Below, piece by piece: positions 57,201 through 64,000 of a DNA stretch of 64,000 nucleotides. Below the pieces are notes generated by a model. The model did no database searches and was not told the origin of the DNA. It was given only the letters and a program-made list of their open reading frames with translations. Position 1 is the stretch's first letter. Each line of letters starts with the position of its first letter. Source of the stretch: Brachionus manjavacas (lineage: Eukaryota; Rotifera; Eurotatoria; Ploima; Brachionidae); the NCBI GenBank assembly GCA_019054805.1, contig JAHQIY010000012.1:2914001-2978000 (forward strand), given 5' to 3'. The position numbers and the translations under genes are program-made.

Positions 57201-60133
57201 CAAATTAATATAATAAAAAAAAATAATTGATTGAGTAAATAATACATTTTATAAAATTTGATAAATTAAATGATTATAAATGATTAATTATAGTTTATTG
57301 AATTAATTTAATTGATTGTAACTAAGCTGATATTTTTTAAATATTCCAAACAATCATCTTTTTGATAGCCAGAAAAAATATGGAAAATACGTTTGTCGTA
57401 CTTGACTTGGTTCTCATCGCGAGCAAATTCTTTTCCCCTTAATTTATTTATTTGTTTTAATTTATAATCAATTGCTATGAAAATATTTGCTATGAAAAAT
57501 ATTTGCTATGAAAAATATTTGCTATGAAAAATATTTGCTATGAAAAATATTTGCTATGAAAAATAAGTGCTATGAAAATAGATGCTATGAAATTTTCGAC
57601 AAATGCCATGAAAATTTTATTGTCTGCTATGAAAAAAAAGATGCTATGAAACATTACACCGCCAAAGTTAATGAAGTAATTTTGAATACAAGTAATGACT
57701 TGCTGTGTGAGATTTGTTTGGGATAAGGTGTGGAGAAAATATGTAAAGGTGAATGGAGTTTGCGGCTCCATAAGTCAAAAGCACATAAAAACAAATAAAT
57801 ATTTTTATATTATTGCTTCATTACTATTTTTCATTTTTATTTGTATCATAATCAAGAAAATAAACAATTGTTTTTTTTTTACTTGTTTTCTGTTTAATTA
57901 ATTCAATTATTTTAAGATCATTTAAATTTTAATACGTGATCTGAAGATCACATAATTTTTTATTTTCTCTCCAGGTGAACTGAGATCACGAAAAAAGAAT
58001 AATTAGTCAAGTTCACACATTTTCGTGAACTCAGCTCACATAATGCGGTAGGACCGAAAAAACTCAAAATATAGTAAAATAATATAAAATTAAATAAATA
58101 AAAAGAATAAAAATGAGCATTAAAAAGAAAAAAAATAGATAAATAATTCATTTTGATTAAATTTTATATTCAATCTTTAAAAAAATGGATCTAGTCGGTT
58201 AGGTGAACCATAGTTCACTTATTATCCGAAATATTTTGTTCTCAGGTTTTGTGAACTATTGGTTCACCCAATTTTTTTGTTCAAAATAGAATTAGACGAA
58301 GTATTTTTAGATTATGCGAACAAATTGAATAAAGTTCAAAATTTAATAGAATGCCTTATTCTCGAAACTGATATAAAAATTAGATATTAGTTTTTTAGGT
58401 TTTTTTTTGGAGGAGCTTTAGAAATAGCATTTGCTATGATCTGGTTGACTTGGTATTACTCTTCTCATAATCCCAAATACCTAAATGCGCTCTCTTCTTA
58501 AATCTTTGCCTTTCAGCATAAATAATAAAAATTAAAGAAAATTAAAATTGATTTTTCACCCTTTAAGAGTTTGACTTTGGGGAACAAAGATTCATCTATT
58601 TCGCAAAATTTTCCTACTCCACCCAACTTTAAATTTTCTATGTAATTATTTTTTCTATCTTATTTTTAATCATTACATTATGAATATGAACTAATAGTTC
58701 ATAAAACATGAGAACAAGAATTGTTCCATTAACAGGTGAACCATAGTTTAACATAAGCTTTGTTTTCTTCTTATAAAATTTTGACAAAAAATTGATAGTT
58801 TACTTTCTTTTGGTGCTTTTTAACAAATACTCAATTGATAAATAATGGAAAACAGAGCGTAGATAGTTTTTTAAACTACAAATATTATCTTAAGGATAAT
58901 CATATCACAAACCTAAAGTCAAAATTCATAAAAAAACACCAAGTTTTTCATGCTTGCAACAATAACTTAAAATTATTTTTTTTTTTGAAACCTAAAAAAC
59001 TATTTGAAACATCGCACTTTTTCAATGTTATTTCAACATTGGATATATTTTGTAATTTAAACACAAAAAATTAAACCAAATTTAAATTTAATTTTTTTTT
59101 AATTAAAATTTACTCTATTTTTTGCTCTTAAAGCAGAGCCTAAATTTTCCCAATTTTCTTTAGTGTAATCTGTGGCATAGTAGCCAGTAAATTTTCGGTC
59201 ACAATGAACCCATGTGTATTGGCTTGCTTCTGAATTAGGAAGATCAGAGCTAACTAATATTGAAATTTAATCAAAATTCTCCATTTGAAAAAGAAATTAA
59301 AAAGTCTACATTTTTTTTCTGAAATGTAAAATGTTAATTCAACTGGAGAATCATCACTCGCATTTTTCCCGAATGAGCATTGCAAAGGAATGAACCATGT
59401 GAAGCTTGAAAAAATTAAATTCTTTTTTTTTTCAAAATAAATGTTATCAAAAATTACTTAAAAGGAGACGGATAAATCTGATCAGCAGCGAAAATAGAAG
59501 AAAATGAATTAAGTGAGCGCGATTGCGCTACTTTTATTGATTGTCCAACACTTCCATTTTCCAGTCTTATTTCTAACAATGGATAGTTTGGTTGAATTAT
59601 CCATCTATCAAAAAAGTCTTTAGCTGGCCATTCATTTATTTTACCCAAAGATTGGTAGAATGTGTTAATCTCAGCTACGCCCCAAGGATGAGCATTCAAA
59701 TACGACTTGAAAATAACATTTTAAAAGGATGATTAAAATATTTCATTACTCTTACGGTAAAAGCTTGTTTCATTTGACTCGCGTCTAATTCTTCCTCAAC
59801 CATTCTTAAAATAGCTGCAGTTTTGCTTTTTTCAATATCGTCGAAGTATTCTTCAATTTCATATGGATTATTAACTGGCTTATAAACTGGATGGGAAGAC
59901 GGATAGCCATCACTAACTAACACATTAATTAATTCTTCTGTTATAAATTGTTGTTTCTGAAAAATTAAAAATAATTTAAATAAAAGTTTATTGAATATTT
60001 TGTTTGTTTTATCTAGTACTATGTTCCATTCTGGATAAGCCTGTTCAACAGCCCAATACTTGATATAATCGGCAAAACCTTCTTGTAGCCAAAGTTCATC
60101 CCACCAGGAAAAAGTTGCGAAATTGCCGAACCA
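54238..60133 (-). CDS. M1-family aminopeptidase-like protein, 3' eight exons (5' part not seen)
   Basis: Minus-strand exons: 60133-60020, 59956-59756, 59705-59458, 59404-59310, 59253-59114, 56493-56213, 56163-56041 and 54898-54238. They join in frame to 621 codons (620 aa plus stop). The first exon begins WFGNFATFSWWDELWLQEGF, the stretch just after the zinc-binding HExxH of M1 peptidases. The third zinc ligand Glu (LQEGFA for the usual LNEGFA) is kept. The next exon has SSHPVYKPV and a FDDIEKSKTAAILRM block. Then come the beta domain (FTWFIPLQCSFGKN, GYYATDYTKENW) and the ERAP1-C-like helical domain (IPSDRANIIHNLF to the stop). In family members the FD.IEKSK site normally reads ISYSKG, whose Tyr stabilises the transition state; here it is Lys. 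No C-terminal anchor is seen. The HExxH exon was not found up to 64,000. Confidence 0.8.
57148..57663. mobile_element. hAT-like MITE nested in the 56821 element
   Basis: 516 bp flanked by an exact 8-bp duplication AAAGTTAA (57140-57147, 57664-57671). Imperfect ends are AGGGCTGTAT and, inverted, GGCGGTGTAA. Both halves are studded with TTTCATAGCA in opposite orientations. It has no coding capacity. Confidence 0.78.
57475..57565. repeat. Tandem array, about 16-bp unit
   Basis: Five to six copies of AAAAATATTTGCTATG in a row, followed by looser variants. It is part of the inner MITE. Confidence 0.85.
58190..58760. mobile_element. Non-autonomous repeat with inverted subterminal blocks
   Basis: Near the left end, GTTCTCAGGTTTTGTGAACT followed by ATTGGTTCACC. 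Near the right end the same block is inverted (AGTTCATAAAACATGAGAAC). GGTGAACCATAGTT occurs at both edges. The interior matches 46200-46600 in inverted orientation. There is no coding capacity. Confidence 0.6.
58761..59113. other. Rest of the aminopeptidase intron, nothing supported
   Basis: AT-rich with no element ends recognised. A 79-codon frame here is Lys/Asn/Phe-rich and looks random. Confidence 0.4.
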
Positions 60134-60346
60134 CTTAAAAAAATTTTTTTTAATATTTTAGGATATTAAAAGTAAGTGAATAACTTTAAAATGACTTAAA
60201 AATTAAAATAATTGCATTTTTTGGTATTTTCACAAATACCAGAAATCTTGATCGTTTAATTTTCTCTTTAAAAGAGGTCTAATCTAAAAAAAATAAAAGT
60301 TTTATTTTAGCAAAAGAAATATCTAAACATTTCTAACCTTTTCTTA

Positions 60347-61715
60347 CAGTGTCGGAAATCAACTTGTCACATCATCTGATATTAGCTTTAAAGTCAAGTC
60401 ATCAGATTATTTCATCAGATATTATTTGTTATCAAATGAGTTCAAGAATTAATTTTAAAATGTAAATTAAAAAGTCTAGAGTGTTATTTAAATAAAATTT
60501 TTTTTCTATTTCACTAATATTTACCTTTTTTGTATTTACTATAAAAATAAAATATATTTAAGAAAAAATAGCTATTTTTAAAAAAAAGTAAAAGTCAAGA
60601 TACTGACTTGAATTTAAAAAGACTTTGAAAAGAATTTTTTTTGTTTATATCAGAAGTCTTCTTTGAAAATTTTAAAGTATGTATTAATTTATGGTGTAAT
60701 TTGTTTACTGATTATTTTTTGGAATTTTTTTTTACAAATTGCTTTAAATCATGCCAAATACTTAAGTCTGGAGAATTGGCTGGTGACTGTTCTATTTTTT
60801 CTTAAATATATTTTATTTTTTTAGTAAATACAAAAAAGATATATTTGTGAAATAGAAAAAAAATTTTATTTAAAATAACACTCTAGATTTTTTAATTTAC
60901 ATTTTGAAATTAATTCTTGAACTCATTTGATAACAGACTTGTTTTTAAGTCACAGTTTTAAGTCTAAGTCACAAAAATTTAAGTCAAAGTTATGACTTAA
61001 CTTAAATTTTTTTTTTTTTAAGTCAAAGTCATGACTTAAAATTTTTTTTTTATTTTTTTAAGTCAAAGTCATGACTTAAATTTTTTTTTTTCTTTTTTTA
61101 AGTCAAAGTCATGACTTAAATTTTTTTTTTTTTTTTTTAAGTCAAATTCATGACTTAAAATTTTTTTTTTTTAAGTCAAGTCATGAGTTAGATTAGAAAT
61201 ACTTTTAATTATTTATTTCATTAAAATTGAGTATTATTGGTAGTGGATGATTGTTGGCCGTTGTTTTTTTTTTTTTTTTAATAAAATTATGGTTTTTTTT
61301 TAATTAATAAACATATTTAATTTTCTTAACTTTTTAATTTTTTATGATATTTTGGCACCTTTTTTTTCAGCGCCGCAGTCCCAAATTCTGGCCGCCAAGC
61401 TGAACGGCTAAATGACCGCCCGCCACAATGTTGACCGTAACTTTGACTTGCCGCTTTTTTTTTAACGATTTTTTAAACTTAAAAATTTTTAAGTCATTGA
61501 CTTGACTTAAAAAAAAAAAAAAATTTTTTTAAGTCATTGACTTGACTTAAAAAAAAAAAAATTTAAAGTCAAGTCATTGACTTGACTTAAAAAAAAAAAA
61601 AATCTAAGTCAAGTCATTGACTTGACTTGACTTAAGACTTGTGACTTAAAAACAACTCTGTTTGATAACAAATAATATCTGTTGAAATAATGTAACAAGT
61701 TAATTTCCGGCACTA
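60347..61715 (-). mobile_element. Tc1-like transposon remnant with a nested MITE
   Basis: Ends CAGTGTCGGAAATCAACTTG and, inverted, TAGTGCCGGAAATTAACTTG, each beside TA. At about 60660-60810 the minus strand reads EQSPANSPDLSVWHDLKQFV, which is the (W)P..SPDLNPIE..W..LK..V block at the C-terminus of Tc1 transposases. Arms around 60430-60560 and 60830-60930 are also inverted repeats. The rest of the transposase is gone. A hAT-like element occupies 60934-61660. Confidence 0.7.
60934..61660. mobile_element. hAT-like palindromic MITE made of AAGTC repeats
   Basis: 727 bp with exact 8-bp duplication TTTGATAA (60926-60933, 61661-61668). Ends are CAGACTTGTTTTTAAGTCAC and, inverted, CAGAGTTGTTTTTAAGTCAC. 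The left half repeats AAGTCAAAGTCATGACTTAA plus T runs at least four times, and the right half is its mirror. The middle (61371-61455) is comparatively GC-rich. A partial copy lies at 44122. Confidence 0.82.
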
Positions 61716-62780
61716 TACGTAATTTAAGTTAGAGTTATTTTTAATATTTTAGTGATTTAGAATCATTAGAAAAATTTGAATTTTGAAGTAAAATTTCTAA
61801 TTTCTATGAGTTAAATTGCTTAAAAAAATTTTACCTAAAAATTCAATAAAAATTTAAAAATTAATTAGAATAATTGCATTTTTATTATTTTCACAAATAC
61901 CAGAAATTTTTTCAAGTTGAATTTTTATTGATCATTATCGTTCAAATAATTGTAAAGAAATTTTTTTAAAGATCTTGTATTTTCTTATTCTAATTTTATT
62001 GTCTTGTATTTTCTAGTCATAAATCAATTTAAGAAAAAATTTGTTCTTAAAGAAACAAATTTAATGAAAAAAAAAATAAAATTATTACTCTATAAATTCA
62101 TTTGATAAAATCACTTTTTTTGTATTTTGATTTATCAAGAATTTGTTAAAAAAATTTTTACACTCAAAAAAACAGAATCTATTCACAAATACCAGGAATT
62201 AGGAATTAATAGTTATTAATTTAACTTAACTAATTTCATAATTAATTATTAATTAAACTAATTTCTATGAGTTAAATTTTTTTAAGAAATTTTACCTAAA
62301 AATGTCTAATTTAAAGTAAAATTACGTAGAAAATAAAATTTATCCCAAATTTGTTAAAAATATAATTATAATCATTGTTTAAAAGCTTTATTTGAATTAA
62401 TGGACGTTCTGAAGATCTAAAAATGGAATTCTTAATTATCCCGATAGACTTTGTCAACAACACTGGTTTATAATTAAAGCAGATGTAAACTAATGGATAA
62501 ATGAACATTACATATTAAAGCTAACTTTAAAGTTTTATTTGCTTTCTTTTTTGTGTTCCTTTTCCTCACTTTTCCTATTATTTAAATTTACTTTTTCCCA
62601 CGAAGAAGCAGAGGAAAAAAAACCGCGAAAGAGGAACAGGAAAAGCAGAGAGGATGAAAGGAAATAAAAATGATGAAGTTTGTTTCAAAAGGTACTGTAT
62701 TTGTCAGCATTCCGGAGCGTCTAAATGAAATAAAAATAAAGGGATCTTAAAAACAAGGGTTAAGATCCCTTTTATCTAAA
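61716..62780. other. AT-rich region upstream of the aminopeptidase exons, nothing supported
   Basis: Searched on the minus strand for an exon with HExxH or GAMEN-type motifs; none seen. Confidence 0.4.
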
Positions 62781-62789
62781 CTTAAAAAT

Positions 62790-63378
62790 CTATGGAAACA
62801 GAATAGTGAGCCAAAAAGAAATCAAGTTTCTTGGTATTAAATTTGATTCTAAGTTAAACTTTAATATACTAGTAGACGAAATTAAAGAACGCTGCAACAA
62901 AAGGCTAAATATTATTAAGATATTGTCAAACAAAAAATGGGGTCTCACTCAAAACACACTAGCAAATTTATACAAATCTTAGTCGGATCTATTTTAGACT
63001 ATTCTTTTCCTTGCTTGAATTCATTTTCAGAAAATAATATCAAAAAACTACAAGCAATTCTGAATACAGCAGTCAGAGCTATCCTCAAGTTAAAATATGA
63101 TACTCCTTCCAACATGTTGCATCATGAGGCTTTTAATAAGCTAAAATTAACTAGCAAATTTATATAAATCTTTAGTCGGATCGACATGTGCCACATGAAA
63201 CAATCTTTTCCAATTTATGTCTTTTCAACTTTAATTTTTTTTAGCTTATTTACTCTATTTTGATTCTTTTTTTTATTAACTTTTATTTTATTTTTATTTT
63301 ATTTTTTTTATTTTTAACTTATTCTGAAGGAGCTTTAGCTCGGTACAGAAAACAAATAAATAAATAATAATAATATAA
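62790..63378 (+). mobile_element. 5'-truncated LINE copy, same family as 1788
   Basis: Frames read SQKEIKFLGIKFDSKLNFNI-like sequence, then KERCNKRLNIIKILSNKKWG and LDYSFPCLNSFSENNIKKLQ, matching the end of ORF2. The 3' UTR ends CTGAAGGAGCTTTAGCTCGG, TACAGA and (AAAT)n at 63322-63375. Frame breaks near 62980 and 63160. Confidence 0.78.
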
Positions 63379-63389
63379 AAGAATGCTAA

Positions 63390-63640
63390 ATCTGTCCGCA
63401 AAATCTTCATATGGAATTAAGCCAGCAACAGAAAAAATACTATCTGCAGGAACTGAAGTAGCAATTAAACAAAATAGCTCCTTAATACTACTAGTTAGTA
63501 TTTGTAAATTAATATTGTAATATTTATAAAACAAGAATGGATCTTTTAGCTCATTTGAATCGGATTCTTTGTAAAATGTCTCGGCGTTACATTCATAAGA
63601 CTTAAATTCTTGAAAAATGCCATTTTAATTTGATAAAAAT
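63390..63640 (-). mobile_element. hAT transposase C-terminal remnant
   Basis: Minus-strand frame: ELKDPFLFYKYYNINLQILT, then KELFCLIATSVPADSIFSVAG and LIPYEDFADR. The ATSVP.(E/D)..FS.AG motif is the hAT dimerisation region. The catalytic part is absent. Confidence 0.65.
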
Positions 63641-64000
63641 GAAATTTTTTTACAGTTGTTGCTTTTTTTTTTAAATTAAATTCTAACTAAATAAGTTTTA
63701 AAAATTATTTTTGAAATATTATTGAAACAAATTTAACATTACTTTCCTTTATAATATTTTCATATCATTGTAGTAATAATTTTTTTCAAAAAAATCTTTC
63801 GAACATGAAGCTTGGTCGATTAAAATCGATTAACATATTCGATATCAATATTCGATCAGTTAATTCGAATAAATAAAATAAAAATGAACTTGATCGACTA
63901 AAGAAGAAATCGATATATAAAATTATATCGAATATTTCTCGATATAAGTTTATCGTTACAAAAATTTATCATTTAGTTTAAACATTTCGATAATCATTTT
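63641..64000. other. AT-rich end with clustered ATCGAT-type motifs
   Basis: From 63815 to 63950 the words TCGAT, ATCGA and TATCGA recur at least ten times in both orientations (for example TCGATTAAAATCGATTAA). There is no gene. Confidence 0.4.

Larger units (their letters stand above)
57020..57797 (+). pseudogene. Zinc-finger ORF remnant of the hAT-like element
   Basis: Starts MENKELCDRLEKIGHFIVPY near 57072, is interrupted by the nested MITE, and continues NEVILNTSNDLLCEIC and KGEWSLRLHKSKAHKNK to a stop near 57797, with one in-frame stop after CEICLG. The C-x2-C then H-x4-H spacing suggests a BED-like finger. No catalytic part is present. Confidence 0.5.
56821..58055. mobile_element. hAT-like element with about 120-bp terminal inverted repeats
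   Basis: 1235 bp, starting GGCCCTACCGCGTTATGTGA and ending in its near reverse complement. The terminal repeats extend about 120 bp (GTTCACGAAAATGTGTGAAC and so on). An exact 8-bp target duplication GAAAAAAC flanks it (56813-56820, 58056-58063). Between the arms is a small degenerate gene on the plus strand with a zinc-finger-like C..C...H....H (LCEIC, KGEWSLRLHKSKAH), as in BED-type fingers of hAT transposases. It is split by a second element at 57148-57663. Confidence 0.8.
56494..59113 (-). other. 2.6-kb aminopeptidase intron filled with elements
   Basis: Donor GTAAAT at 59113 and acceptor AAAG at 56494. It contains a degenerate LINE tail (about 56760-56803), the nested hAT-like pair (56821-58055) and a dispersed repeat (58190-58760). 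The other introns of this gene are mostly 49-63 nt. Confidence 0.75.

Noticed and set aside
57475-57565. Possible CRISPR-like array
   Set aside because: The 16-bp units are directly adjacent with no spacers, inside a eukaryotic MITE.

Overview
This window is eukaryotic nuclear DNA, very A+T-rich (roughly three quarters by eye), with compact spliced genes. Most introns are 44-71 nt with GT..AG ends. It also holds animal-type tRNA genes and a dense load of decayed LINEs and small DNA transposons. The composition, tiny introns, Cys/Pro-rich structural proteins and transposon mix suggest a small invertebrate such as a monogonont rotifer. This is an inference; no species-diagnostic gene is present.

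Layout. 1-26,770 is an amplified block. It carries a proline-rich gene family: PVP1 at 139-1143(+), 7333-8337(-) and 22158-23162(-), and PVP2 at 8884-9912(+) and 23709-24736(+). PVP1 and PVP2 are divergent pairs sharing a promoter of about 0.55 kb, and a tRNA-Glu follows each PVP2. About 10 kb (1788-11788) is repeated in direct orientation at 16614-26612. A 1673-bp arm (1-1673) is repeated inverted at 6802-8474. Each 10-kb copy holds a decayed two-ORF LINE on the minus strand. The spacer (11,789-16,420) is a graveyard of pogo/Tigger-like, MULE and LINE pieces.

28,300-49,400 contains three paralogous, apparently intact 12-TM major facilitator transporters: MFS1 28305-30485(+), MFS2 31481-33088(-) and MFS3 42278-49381(+, with a 5.6-kb transposon-filled intron). 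Between MFS1 and MFS2 lie one tRNA-Ser(GCU) and two tRNA-Glu(UUC). Between MFS2 and MFS3 lie a secreted three-LysM protein (36763-37323) and a composite LINE split by a 393-bp foldback element.

49,400-64,000 contains LINE and unidentified remnants and the 3' two thirds of an M1-family aminopeptidase (54238-60133, minus), whose 5' exons are not visible. Its introns and flanks hold nested DNA elements with exact target-site duplications. These are a hAT-like element inside another hAT-like element (56821-58055), and a hAT-like palindromic element inside a Tc1-like remnant (60347-61715).

The most notable host systems are the PVP genes (no signal peptide, Cys/Pro-rich, homogenised by duplication, a candidate cytoplasmic structural protein family) and the aminopeptidase, which lacks the usual catalytic tyrosine and may be a pseudoenzyme. 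Exon models were built by eye from GT/AG sites, frame closure and paralogue comparison. No alignment or database search was run.
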